From Haplomitrium mnioides (taxonomy: Eukaryota > Marchantiophyta > Haplomitriopsida > Calobryales), in the NCBI GenBank assembly GCA_049999725.1, contig JBNGIS010001562.1, positions 43,474-107,473 of the forward strand: DNA of 64,000 bases. The letters run 5' to 3'. The notes under the pieces are model-generated. The model was not told the origin of the DNA. It saw nothing but the letters and a program-made list of their open reading frames with translations, and searched no databases. Positions 1-11,247 of this stretch are shown piece by piece. Position 1 is the first letter of the stretch. Every line of letters starts with the position of its first letter. The translations under genes were made by a program, and so were the position numbers.

Positions 1-258
1 AAGAGGAAGAATCACACGAATATAATCTGGGTATGATGAATGTGGACGTGTGGTAGGTTGAATGATTGACTTGAGAGTGAGAGGAAGAAGAAAGAGAAAA
101 GCACAATAGGCCTGTAAGGAGAAGGAGAGTCCTTAGGGCCTGAAAGTGGTAACTGGCGAGGGGCCATCTCAGAAAAGAACCTGAAAGCCCATAAATCTGT
201 CCTCCCCTGCATCGAAACGGGGCTTGAAGAGGTTAAGGACCGAAACAGGGGAGCGATA
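1..258 (+). repeat. 3' end of an LTR (element D), cut by the window edge
   Basis: The sequence resembles the last 250 bp of the A, B and C LTRs: a GGCCATCTCAGAAAAGAAC-type block, then a block ending GGGGAGCGATA, where the other LTRs end GAGTGACA or GAGTGATA. It runs on the + strand and stops exactly where the minus-strand LTR of element A resumes (CCGAACAAATGG at 259). The simplest reading is that a related element inserted into A's left LTR and the rest of it lies left of this window. The terminal CA is degraded to TA. Confidence 0.6.
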
Positions 259-1226
259 CCGAACAAATGGAATTCTGTATGCTCCTAGTCCTAGGTGTTT
301 CTTATACAGTCCAACAAAATTCAAATCTAACTAATACACTCATACACAAATACAAACACACATGCATTGCACTTCACCAAAATTGTATGCCTTTTAGAAC
401 CACAGGGACAAACCCCTTCGCAGACTCCCCCCTTCCTCAAATCTTCCTTTCATCCCCCACGCACACACCCTTCTTCCAGATAGTTTTTTAACTTCCCTCG
501 CGAGAAGCCTTGAATTTATTTCCTCAAGCTCGGAAGAGGATTTCTTGAACTTCCACCTCTGGAAGACAGTCTTCTCGACTGCTAGTTACTCACCCTATCT
601 CTCAACCTTGAATAGATCTTCTCAGCAGTACATGGACACTAACGCAGCCACTCCACTCTTGGCTCCACTTGAGGGATTTAACCAAAGCGCACTCCGAGCG
701 TTTCTAGGTTTGATGCTCTTGCACAAATGATGCAAAGACCACTCCAAGATCCCTCCTTGGCAACCTCTCTTGAATTCTCAACATATAGTATCCCCTTCAA
801 TTTCTCATATCGATTCACCTCCGCTACTGGTCCACCCGCAGGGATGAGTCCACCTGGATCGCCCGAGCCTCTAGAGCTCCCCGCCCAGCAATTCTCGACG
901 CTCCTCCGGTCCACCTCCTCCTTTGTTAGCCCTCTTCTTGAGTCCACTCGCCTCATATAAATCTTCACTGGAATCCTTTCTACCATACATCGTTTCGTCT
1001 TCCTGTCCCGAGATTGCTTGTGCGTCTCTAATTTACATGCACACCAACCCGTTCAATGTCACAGCCCGTCGATCTATACCTCTCGCACTTCCGCTCCTGC
1101 GTATCTGCTCCATTTGAAAAGGTCGTTAATCCCGTTGGTCTTGAGCTCCATACGTGGCAACACCTCTCCCATCTATTTGCGGAATGATCCAAGTACAACG
1201 GTCAGTTTCGAGGGTTTCGGGGTGTG

Positions 1227-1372
1227 GTCCAAAGAATCCAGTGGATCTTAGTCCAAAGAATCCCGCAGAACCGAGTCTGAAAAATCCTGCGGAACTGAGT
1301 ATGAAGAATCTCGTGGCACTAAGTCCGAAGAATCCTACGGAACCAAGTCAAAAGAATCCCGTCGAACCGGAA
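1227..1372. repeat. 24-bp minisatellite inside A 3' LTR, about 6 units
   Basis: Units follow the pattern CCRAAGAATCCCGCRGAACCGAGT with point changes. The unit length is a multiple of three, so one + strand frame reads as octapeptide repeats of the KNPAEPS type. The other LTR has about five units at 10053-10172. Confidence 0.8.
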
Positions 1373-1399
1373 ATCTGTTGTTGACTTTTCCTCTGTGGT

Positions 1400-2080
1400 C
1401 GTCGTTTGACGCTATATTCAACCCAGAAGTTGGATCGTCGCTCTAACCTGCTTTCGAAGTTGACCTTGGCTCTGACCCGAAGGATCCCTTGGACAGATGA
1501 GTTCAAAGAACCACTCAGACTCTTAAGTCCGAGGTTGACTTTCTTTTGCAAGGCACCGTCCAACACCGCTCTCAACAGGGAAGGTGGACCGTCGCGTTGA
1601 CCTGGGGTTTTCTAGTTGACCACGAGAGATTCTGGAATATTCCTCGGACAAAGAGTTCGAAGGAACCCATGGAACCTCTGGGACCACAGTTGACTTGGTA
1701 GCGCAGAGCGCCATCTGACGCCGTTTTCAACAAGGAAGGTGGACCGCTACGCTGACCCAGGGTTCCAAAGTTGACTACGAGAGATTTCGAAATATTCCTT
1801 TGATAGGGAGTTCAAAGGAGCCTACGGAACCTCTGGGCCTACAGTTGACTTGGTTCCGTAGAGCACTATTTGACGTCATTTTCAACAGGGAAGGTGGACC
1901 GCCGCGATGACATAGGGTTCCGAAGTTGACCACAAGAGGTTATGGAATATTCCTCTGACAGGGAGTCCCAAGGAACCCACGGAACCTCTGAGCCCATAGT
2001 TGACTTAGTTCTGCAGAGCACCATCCAACGCCGTTTTCAACATGGCAAGTGGATCGCCGCGCTCACATGGGATTCCCAAG
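1400..2080. repeat. 155-bp tandem array inside A 3' LTR, about 5 units
   Basis: The anchor AAGGTGGACCG (or a variant) recurs at 1427, 1581, 1736, 1891 and 2046, a steady period of 154-155 bp. Each unit carries a GACGCCNTTTTCAACAGGG stretch, a GTTGACC block and a GGAATATTCCTC block. It is the same module seen once or a few times in the LTRs of the other elements here. Confidence 0.85.
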
Positions 2081-2099
2081 TTGACCCTGGATGCCTCCC

Positions 2100-2250
2100 C
2101 ACCTGCCACGTTTCCAAAGAAGCCTCTGGACACCTCCGCGCCTGCCACATCTCCGCCAAAGCCCTCAGACATCTCAACGTCTGTCATGTTTCTGCAAAAG
2201 CCCTCAGACACCTCCGCGCTTGCCATGTTTCGGCAAAAGCCCTCAGAACC
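2100..2250. repeat. 39-bp minisatellite inside A 3' LTR, about 4 units
   Basis: The repeated unit is of the AAAGCCCTCAGACACCTCCGC type followed by TTGCCATGTTTC. The 39-bp period gives 13-residue repeats (SEGFCRNMASAEV type) in one minus-strand frame. The matching array in the other LTR lies at about 10905-11045. Confidence 0.8.
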
Positions 2251-2886
2251 GTGAAGTCCGAAGTGAGTTTGGAGCTCAGTAGAGCCCGTTAACGCTTGAG
2301 AAAGCAAGGCACCCCCCGATGCTTGTCATCGTCCCTGCTTACGAAGGTCGTTGCCCCCTCCTTTCTCTTCCAAATTCTTGCTCCTAGAGCACGATCATTG
2401 GTAGGCTTAAGCTGCAGCACTTCCCTTGCTTGCAGTCTCCTCCAACTATTGTCGCTCTTTGATCTCTGTCTCATGTCTCCTTTCCTTCTTGACTTTCGAG
2501 GTCGCTCTTCCTTCCCCCTCTTGGCTGATTGCCTCTCGTGAGCGCTCCATTCCTCCCTGTTCGAGCCTTGATTCCTACATCCTGATGATACCTGCAGGCT
2601 CTCTTCTGTTTTTGTCAAATTTTAGTGGTTCCCCCCCCACTCGTTGGTTGACACAGCTCCATTTTCCAATTCCGAAGCGATTTTGTGAGCCCTTCTTGTG
2701 TCGACCTCCCTTCCTTCTCCTTCACAACCCAATTCCACTCCTCAGATCCAGACGATTTTCTCGTACTCACTGATCGAAGTTGATCCGCTGCTTCCGAGGT
2801 ACTTTTACACTTAAGAGAGAGGAATTGTTCCAATGCCCCTCTGATTCCAAGAATTCTTCCCTAGTACCATATGTCACTGGCTGATA

Positions 2887-2902
2887 TAACTCCCCCTTTA
2901 AG
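2887..2902 (-). other. Polypurine tract of element A
   Basis: On the element strand the sequence CTTAAAGGGGGAGTTA lies directly before the 3' LTR start TATCAGCC. This is the expected position and composition of the plus-strand primer. C has an almost identical tract before its 3' LTR. Confidence 0.75.
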
Positions 2903-3008
2903 TGTGAAGCGTCCCCATGAACCCCATTCTCCGTTCATCAACTCTATTGGTTGTCTCTTTCACGGTGGCCGCTGCTTGGCTAGATATAAGGTTGTTGTAG
3001 TGCAATCT

Positions 3009-3083
3009 CACAAACACTCACACACCCAACACACTCACACACACTCACACACACTCACCACACCCACACCCACACACTCACAC
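3009..3083. repeat. CA-rich microsatellite between integrase and PPT of A
   Basis: A run of CACACAC and CACTCA units (TG-rich on the element strand). C has a TG run at 42077-42101 and B a weaker TG-rich stretch at 52438-52460 in the same place, so the tract is a shared family feature and not random growth in one copy. Confidence 0.8.
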
Positions 3084-3109
3084 TTGCCGACTTGGAATCT
3101 TCGCTTGGA

Positions 3110-4400
3110 TCGACCTTGGTCCCCCTCCATCTTCCTCTTGGTTTACGTACCTTTTGAGGCGGTCGAAATGCACTTGATTGGCAAACTTCTTCCCCTCCAA
3201 TGTTTTCAATTCTACTCACCCATTTTGATGCAATTTTTGCAAGATAAAGGGACCCATCCACTTGGTGTGTATTTTCCCTGGGAAGTGTACAAATCTGTTG
3301 TCATATAACAACACCAAGTTCCCCTTTCAGAGGTCTGTTGGTTTTAAGCCCTTGTCATGTTGTTGCTTCTGCAATTTCTATTGGTGCTCCAACCTTCTTT
3401 GTGCTTGCTCCCTAGCTTCCTCCAAGCTCTCCTGCTGATATAATCTTTCCCTCTTGCTTCGATCATCTGCCATCCTCCCTTCCTCCAACAATCTTCTGAT
3501 GGGCACTTCATACTCCACCGACACCAAAGCGTGTTGTCCAAAGACTAAGAAATAGGGTAGTGGCCAGTGGTGGTCTTATAAGCCAGGTTATAGGCATGGG
3601 TTTATGTCAGTAGTTTGAGGTCCCAATCAGCTTGTTTGCGGCCACCGTTTTGATGAGGATCTTACCCATGATCCTGTTTGCCCTTTCTGTGAGCTTGTTA
3701 GCCTTCGAATGATAAGCTGTAGTGCGGTGGTGCTTGACTTGGTATCTTGAGGTCAGGTCATTGATTACCTGGTTCATGAAGTGCATACCTTGGTCACTTA
3801 CTAGCTCCAGTGGGGGCCCAAACCTACAAAACATCTGGTCATACAGGAAGGCACCCACCATTTTGGCATCATCGTTTCAAGTGGCTCTAGCTTCCACCCA
3901 TTTCGTGGCATAATCCATAGCCAACAAAATGTACCTATTGTTCGTGTGAGTGTTTGGTGCAATCGGCCCGATGAAATCAATTCCCCATTTTTCAAAATGT
4001 GTCAAGGGAATAATTGAGACCAAGGGGTGATGCAGGTTAGTTGCTGGTCTTCCCGTCCTCTGGTACATGTTGCACCTCTTCACCTAGAAGTGCACATCCT
4101 TGTGCAGCGTTGGCCACCAACACCCTTCATCTAAAATCTTCCTTATTGTGGCATTTGTTGCAAAAAGGGCCCCTACCTCCTCTCTGTGTAAGGCCTGCAT
4201 CACCACCATGGATTGATCTTGCTCCAGACATCGTCTGATCATTCCATCGTAGCCTCGCTTATGCAACACTCCCTTTATCAGCATGTATGGTTTCATCTTT
4301 CGGAGGAACACGACAGCTTCCTCTCTGTTGCTGCCTTTCGGAATTTGAGCTGAAAGGAGGAATTTGATTATGGCAACATAATCCGTGGGCTTTCCAGCTT
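3110..4400 (-). pseudogene. Element A integrase, broken
   Basis: Integrase inserts the cDNA copy into host DNA. Reading leftward, the N-terminal zinc-binding region (LHREEV, then CWWPTLHKDVHF and a [12 protein letters not shown] block) is followed by the catalytic core with GIDFIGP (first Asp), SDQGMHF (second Asp) and a region equivalent to NGLTERANG. There the usual Gly is lost but ERANR keeps the Glu. The C-terminal part reads with LVLLYDNRF, then KWMGPF, a GPF-type end with no chromodomain. Pieces lie in at least three frames (3607-3861, 3877-4083, 4084-4311), so it cannot yield one protein. Confidence 0.8.
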
Positions 4401-4499
4401 TGACCTAGAACAGATCCTCATCCGAGAACCCATCATTTACCTCCTCCTGAGAGATCGGCCCAGCAACCTGGGAGAAGAAATCGACATTGTTGTGCTTCC

Positions 4500-4960
4500 T
4501 CCCTGGTTATATCCGTAGTTCAAAGTCAAACTCCTGCAGGAGGAGCAACCACCTCGCAATCCACTCTGTCACATCCAACTTATTTACCATGTACTTGAGA
4601 GCATTGTGATCTGTGTGAAAGATCACGTTGTAATTCAACAAGTAATGCCTGAACTTCTTCAAGGCATAAATGATTCCTAAGGCTTCCCGATCAATAGTAG
4701 AGTAATTCTTCTCCGCTGGGGCCAGTAGCTTGCTAGCAAAGTAAATCGGATGATCCTTGCCCTTCTCATCAATCTAGCTTAGTACCGCACTGATGCAGAA
4801 GCCAGACATATCAATCATGACATGAAATTCTTTTCCCCAAATGGAAGGCTCTAGAACAGAGGCACTTGCCAATCATCTCTTCAACTCCATAAGCTCGCCA
4901 GCCTTTTGAGGGTGGCCTCAAATGTGCTGCCCCACTTGGTCATTTGGGTGAGGGGTAGGG
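4500..4960 (-). pseudogene. Element A RNase H, broken
   Basis: RNase H removes RNA from the RNA-DNA hybrid during reverse transcription. The minus strand reads a MIDMSG motif (first Asp), a DREALGIIYALKKF motif (Glu) and HTDHNALKYM (third acidic residue), so the three recognisable catalytic acids are present. A stop codon splits the domain soon after MIDMSG, in the stretch 4773-4800. It lies between the reverse transcriptase (right) and the integrase (left), the normal order for this group. Confidence 0.75.
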
Positions 4961-5760
4961 CCACCGAGGCAAACTGGTCGATAAATCGTCTTTAGCACCT
5001 CACGCACCCCAAAAATCCTTGCACCTCCTTTAGGTTGGTAGGGAATGATACATTCATCCTGATGGGAATCTCATCCTGTTCCACTTCAATGCCTCAACTT
5101 GAAATCCTATGTCCGAGGAGTATCCCTTCCTTCACCCTGAACAAACATTTGCCAAGGTTTAATCTTAGCTCTGTCTCTCTGCAGCGTTGGAGGATGAGCC
5201 TCACATCCCGCTCATAGTGGCACAACTTCCCATACACCACAAAATTGTCGATAAAGATCTCCAAGAATTTCCTCAGGTAATCATAGAAGATGTTCATCAT
5301 CATCCTCTGAAAAGTTCCTATAGTGCGTTGCATAGTCCGAAAGGCATTCTTCGAAAGGCAAACACCCCCCATTCCGTGGTGAATGCCATCTTCAACTGAT
5401 CCTTCTCCTAGATGCAAATCTGGTTGTACCCAGAATATCCATCTTGGAAGCTATAGACCTCTTGTCTTGCCACCAAATCCAGCACCCCGTTCGTGAAAGG
5501 CAATGGGTAGTGGTCCTTTTCTGTAGCCTCATTGAGCTTTTGGAAATCTTGGCACACTTGGATTTTCCCTTCACCATCCTACCCGACTTTCTTGGGCACC
5601 ACCACCAGTGGAGACACCCATTCATTGATTAACACCGGGTACATGAGATCCGCCTCCAACAACTTGTCGATCTCCTCCTTCAGCACCAGGGAGAATCAGG
5701 GGTTCATCTTGTATTGGCGCTGTCTTACAAGGATTGCTGCGGGTTCTTAGTCAACCCTGC
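4961..5760 (-). pseudogene. Element A reverse transcriptase, broken
   Basis: This domain copies the element RNA into DNA. It shows YPVLINEWVSPLVVV, a DFQKLNEATEKDHYPLPF block, FAFRRMPFGLCNA and a fingers/thumb end. The catalytic YXDD-type box reads FIDNFVVYG where B has FIDDFVVYG, so one of the two catalytic Asp residues has become Asn. Frames shift around 5400 and at other points. The upstream piece at 5747-5989 ends in a FAWSHVDLKGV motif typical just before RT. Confidence 0.8.
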
Positions 5761-6215
5761 GTTCCCCCCATTCCCTCGGGACTCCTTTCAAATCCACATG
5801 ACTCCAGGCAAAGCCATCACTGAAGTTTGTAAGGAGATGGGTGATGGCTTGCTCTGCTTCTTTTGGCAATTCAGAGCCTATGTGGATTGTCTGTTTCTCT
5901 TGGACAACTAGTTTCTTGTGTTGGGATTCCCGCACCGCCCCCATCTCGTTTCTCCATTGCGTACCTTCCTCCTGCATTAGGGTTGCCAATCACAACCCCC
6001 TTCCACCCGTGAAGACTCCTCGAATTTTTGTATGTCCTCCCATTGCATTCGATAAGACACTTCGGACCCCTAACCTTAGTGTCCTCATCCCCTGCCAGAT
6101 CTTTAGTGGATTTCCTCACATGGTGCTATGTTTTCATGTATTCTGCTATCTCCATCTGATTCATAGACATCACACTTTCTTCGGACAGATCCTCCTCCAT
6201 GGCCTCACTGACTAT

Positions 6216-6815
6216 CTAAACCCAATAGTGGTACTCCGATTCCTCCTCCTCTTCGGACCACTCACTGTCGTACTCCTCTTCTGCCTGCGTCTCCCCTAGG
6301 TGCGTAACCGGTCCATAGTGCACCACCATCTTCTTGGGACCAAACACCAATGTCGAATTTCTCCAATTATGCAGGACTCGGGCCCCATACAGCCAGAGTC
6401 GTCCAATTAGTATAGGGTATAGAGATGCTCTAGCTAGCCACATGACCACGCAATTCAACTTGAATTCTTTTCCTCCGATGAAGGTGGGCACTCGGAGGAG
6501 GGAGCCTAACGGTTTCACCCGGGACCCATCCACCAACCTCAAGATTCTGGATGTGGGTTGGAATTCCGTGAATCCTAGTTTGTAGGCGGTCTCCTCCACC
6601 ATAATGTTCACCCCTAGCCCTTTGTCTACGGGCACCAGCAATAACGTGCACCTCCCAATCTGAATGTCGATCTCCGGAGTCCCCTTGTCCTCACATACCA
6701 ATTGGAGATCCGCTTGAGCTCCCACTCGGGGCAGCCTCTTCCTCCTCTTGGCTCCTATTAGCAATTCTTGGAGTTGCCTTCTATACAACGGGCTGTCCTT
6801 GATCAACTCGCCCAC
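6216..6815 (-). pseudogene. Element A protease domain, active site lost
   Basis: A 199-codon open stretch matches the retropepsin-like domain of B and C. The active-site loop reads PVDKGLGVNIM where B keeps PIDTGAGVNIM, so the essential D-T/S-G triad is broken. A flap-side PILIGRLWLYGARV block follows, and then an acidic tail (EEEYDSEWSEEEEESEY). It is preceded by a basic segment (GAKRRKRLPRVGAQ). The protease would release Gag and Pol proteins from the precursor. This is the longest undamaged frame of A. Confidence 0.8.
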
Positions 6816-7269
6816 TGAAATGGTGATAGGGTAGTCTCTCGCATCTGCCTGAATGCTATACGGGACTCGCTTTGCTCCTCCTTCTGGGCTGTGATCTTTG
6901 CCCCTTCTTCCTTGGATTCCCCCTGCTGTTTGCGTACCTCCTTCAGGGTCTTGATCGCTGCATGCTCCTCTTCCAATGCCTCCAGAGCCTCCAGCTGCTT
7001 CTTTACATGGTCATGTTGTTTGGGACAGAACCACTTCGGATTGTTCTGCTGGTAATCTGAATCACTCTGTGATGAGGGGGCTTGAGCCGTCCCCTTCTTG
7101 GCCTTCCGCTCGCTCTTTCTCTGGTTCTTCTTCTTGGACTTCGCTCTGGCTCAGGTTGCCACCCGGTACTAGTCCTCACGAGTGGGTGTCTCCCATCCGA
7201 GCAACTCTGCTTCCCTCTCTTTCTCCACGGCTATGAGATTAACAACTGCAAGTGGAGGGGGTTTGTGCC

Positions 7270-8620
7270 TAGGCCAAGGGATGCATCAGGCCTTTGGCTG
7301 AGTGGGCAATTGATTGCCACATGCTCCTTCTTGCATTGGAAGCATAATGCAGGCAATTGGCCATAACTGCTCTTCCATGGCTCCGGACAGTTGGAGGAAA
7401 TTTGCCCTGGCTAGCCATAATTCCAGCACACCATGATGATCATCCGGGGTGGTCTATTTGCAGCCCATTGATTGTTTGGCCCTCCACTTCCCCCTTAAAG
7501 CCTGCTCAACATGGTGTGAGGCCTCGCGCTCATATGGTATACTGTTTCAGTAGCCTCCTCCATCACATAATCCACCTCCTCCCTCACATATTTTGGTGCC
7601 TCCTCTCGCACAAAGTGTACTGCATTGTTCTTTGCTGGGCATTCTTGAGGAGAGTGACCATGCTTTTTGCATCTTATGCGCCACACTCCGACTTGCCTGG
7701 TAGGGAGCGAGTGGCCTTCTAGTTTGATTCCTGCTAGGAGAATATTCATTGCCTCCATTTCTGTGCTCAGCTCATCAACTCGATCCCTCCCCCCTTGCTT
7801 TTGGCTCGTTTCGGGTTCACTCCTTCTGAATTTCCCTTTGCTGGCCCCCTTGTGATGATGCACTTCTCTCTCCTTGGCTTGTTTCTTCTTCTTCTGATCT
7901 ATCCTTTTTCTCTTCTTCCGGGATGACCAGTCCTCCTTTGAGTTGTTGTTGTCCGATTCACCCTCGCTTTCCGAGGTGGACGCGAAACTCTCATCTGTCT
8001 CCTCTCCGCTATCAAAAGTGTCTAAAGAGTCTTTGGACTCATACTTTGCTCTTGCTTTCCTTTGGGAGCTCGTGATTGAAGCCTTGACGTGGGATTGAGC
8101 TGCACTGATCGCCTCCTCCTTATTCTGCAGATCCGTTTACCTTCTCCAGGACTCTGTCCCTCTGGGTAGGGCTGCCAGGAACCACGATGTTAGCATCCCA
8201 TATGTGGCTAGCGAATTCAGCTTCCGAGTCACCTTCTTCAATCTCTCGTGGAATTTTCTCACAGATTCTTTCTTTTTCATCCTGAGCTGACCCATTTTGA
8301 TCAGCACCTCTGTTTCCTCTCGGATCCCCTTGAATTCCATAATGAATGCGGCCTTGAAATCTCCCTAGTCCCTCTTGACATAATCTAGCAAATCCTTATA
8401 CCAAGGTTGTGCCTCTCCCTTCAGGATCGCTGGCAGAATTCCAATTTTCACATGGCTTTCTCCATTTGCTGCCGTGGTATTCTCTAGATCGTCCGACCTT
8501 ACATCGAGGTTGTCCTTCGGACGCCCCTTGAAGGACTTGTACTTAAATCTGCCCCTCAGTCCAAAAGGGGGTACCGGGTTGGCCATCCTAGCACTAGGCA
8601 AGAACAATTCCACCTACGAG
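7270..8620 (-). pseudogene. Element A gag, broken
   Basis: Gag forms the particle and binds the element RNA. From the right, the frame reads MANPVPPFGLRGRFKYKSF, a GEAQPWYKDL motif, IKMGQLRMKKKESVRKF and WFLAALPRG, which are the plant retrotransposon gag core. A Ser/Asp/Glu-rich and then Lys-rich linker follows. The first zinc knuckle is damaged (RIRCKKHGHSPQEC, first Cys changed to Arg), and two weaker knuckles follow at about 7300-7460. At least three frame breaks occur between 8365 and 7495. B and C carry the same arrangement. Confidence 0.8.
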
Positions 8621-8777
8621 TCGATTCCTTCCTCCACTCTCCCTCAACAAGCTCAAAATAGGGTGCTCTGTTTCTCAGAATTTCCCACCCCTACACAATC
8701 TGACTTTGAGTCCCTGATGCACAAAGTGAAAACTGGACCTCGGGATGGTCTCAAGCTTTCTGCAAACCTTTCGCCCT

Positions 8778-8795
8778 CCTTCTAGATGCAAAAAT
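8778..8795 (-). other. Degenerate primer binding site of element A
   Basis: The element strand reads TTTTTGCATCTAGAAGGAGG a few bases inside the 5' LTR. It matches the C site TGGCGCTAGAAGGAGG and the B site TGGCACTAGAAGGAGG except for loss of the first bases. Confidence 0.6.
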
Positions 8796-10052
8796 TTATG
8801 TGACTCCTCTCCTTCATGCCTGAACCTTCACATGTGCCACTTGGAAGATAGAGTAGGACAAAACCAAGGGAAATAGGTTCTTTTGTTAGATGGCCTCTAG
8901 CTAGTTATCACTTTGAGGCTTTAAGGACCTCTTCTTCACCTTACAAGCCTTTCCTCACCTCAACAAACACTTCAGCAGCCAATCTGCTTATCCACACTCA
9001 ATCCCATAACACACATACGCATGGTCCAAGATACTCCAATGGTAATCTGCAATATAATTCAGGGGTCTCAAATTTGGACTCAGCCACTTTGTATACAAAT
9101 CGGGAGTAGAATGCAATACCCTAAGTATCACGGAACAATGCCAAGGGACCCGACTCTCCCTTCCTAGAACTGTCTTAGGATCCGAACAAATGGAATCCCT
9201 ATATGCTCTTAGTCCTAAATGTTTCTTATACAATACAACAAAATTCAAATCTAACTAACACACAAATACAAACACACATGCATTGCACTTCACCAAAATC
9301 GTATGCCTATCAGAACCACATGGACAAACCCCTCAGCAGACTCCTCCCTTCCTCAAATCTTCCTTTCATCCCCCATGCACCTCTGGAAGACAGTCCTCTC
9401 GACTGCTAGTTACTCATTCCACCTCTGAACCTTGAACAAATCTTCTCCGCAGTGGGCGGGCACTAACCTTGCCACTCTCTTATTGGTTCCACTTGAAGGA
9501 TTTAACCAGAACGCATTCCCAATGTTTATGGGTTTGATCCTCGTGCACAGATGATGCAAATACCACTCCAAAATCCGCCCTTGGCAGCCTCTCTTGAATT
9601 CTCAACAAATAGGATCCCCTACAATTTCCCGTATCAATTTACCTCCGCTACTGATCCACCTGCAAGGATGAGTCCACCTGGATCGCCTGAGCCTTTAGAG
9701 CTCCCCGCCCAGCGATTCTAAGCACCCCTCCAGTCCACCTCCACCCTTCCTAGCCCCCTACACGAGTCCACTCGCCTCACATAAATCTTCACTCGAATCC
9801 CTTCTACCTTACCTCGTTGCGTCTTCTTGTTCTGAGATCGCTTGCGCATCTCTAATTTGCATGCACACCAACACGTTCAATGTCGCAGCCTATCGATCTA
9901 TACCCCTCATGCTTCCGCTCCTTCGTCTCTACCCCGTTTGAAAAGGTCGTTATTCCCGTCGGTCTTGAGCTCCGAACCTGGTGGCACCTCTCCCATCTAT
10001 TTGCGAAATGATCCAAGTACAACGGTCAGTTCCGAGGGTTAGGAGGTCTAGT

Positions 10053-11045
10053 CCGAAGAATCTTGCAGAGTAAAGTCCGAAGAATCCCGCGGAATCGAGT
10101 CCAAAGAATCTCGAGCACCGAGTCTGAAGAATCACGAGGAACCAAGTCCGAAGAATCCCGCAAAACCGAGAATCTACTGTTGACTTTTCCTCCGTGGCCG
10201 TCGTGCGACGTCATCTTCAACCCGGAAGTTGGACTGCCGCGCTGACCTGCTTTCAAAGTTGACCCTGGCTCTGACCCAAAGGATCCCTTAGGCAGATGAG
10301 TCCGAAGAACCCCTCGGACTCTTGAGTTTGAGGTTGACTCTTTTCCGCAGGGCGCCGTCCGACATCGCTTTCAAAAGGGAAGGTGGACCACCACGCTGAC
10401 CTGGGGTTCTGAAGTTGACCACGAGAGATTCCGAAATATTCCTCGGAGAAGGAGTCCAAAGGAACCCATGGAACCTCTCGACCCATTGTTGATTTGGTTT
10501 TGTAGAGCGCCATCTGACGCCATTTTCAATAGGGAAGGTGGACGGTCGCGCTGACCCAGGGTTCCGAAGTTGACCACAGTAGATTCTAGAATATTCCTCG
10601 GACAGGGATTCCAAAGGAACCCATGGAAACTGTGGGCTTGCAGTTGACTTGGTTCTACAAAGCACCCTATGACGCCGTTTTTAACAGGGAAGGTGGACCG
10701 CCACGCTGACCTGGGGTTCCGAAGTTCACCGCGAGTGATTTTGGAATATTCCTCAGAAAAAGAGTCCAAAGGAACTCACAAAACCTCTGAGCCCACAATT
10801 GACTTGGCTCTGCAGAGCGCCGTTTGATGTCGTTTTCAATATGGAAGGTGGACCGCCACACTGACCTGGGGTTCCCAAGTTGACCTCGGACGCCTCCCCG
10901 TCTGCCACGTTTCCAAAGAAGCCTTCGGACACCTCTACGCTTGCCATGTCTCCGCAAAAGCCCTTGGACACCTTCCCATTTGCCATGTTTCTGCAAAAAA
11001 CCTCGAACACCTCCGCGCTTGCCATGTTTCTGCAAAAGCCCTCGA
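10053..11045. repeat. Tandem arrays in A 5' LTR (24-bp x5, 155-bp x5, 39-bp x4)
   Basis: The same three arrays as in the left LTR. The 24-bp units lie at 10053-10172, the 155-bp anchors at 10226, 10380, 10534, 10690 and 10844, and the 39-bp units at about 10905-11045. Unit counts match the other copy except for one fewer 24-bp unit. Confidence 0.8.
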
Positions 11046-11247
11046 AACTATGAAGTCTGAAGTGAGTTTGGACCTCAGTAGAGCCCGCTAATGCTTGAGA
11101 AAGCGAGGCGTCCCCTGATCCTCGTTGTCGTTGCTGCTTACGAAGGTCGTTGCCCTCTCCTTTCTCTTGCCAATTACTGCTTCTAGAGCGTGGTCATCAG
11201 CAGGCTTACGCTGCAGTACTTCCCTTGCGTGCGGTCTCCTCCAACTA

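Larger units (their letters stand above)
259..2886 (-). repeat. Element A 3' LTR, truncated by D
   Basis: Matches 9182-11683 from the GAACAAATGGAAT block to the terminal GGCTGATA (GGCTGACA in the other copy). On the element strand it begins TATCAGCC, a mutated TGTCAGCC. The part equivalent to 8799-9181 is missing because D interrupts it at 258/259. It contains three kinds of internal tandem repeat, listed separately. Confidence 0.85.
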
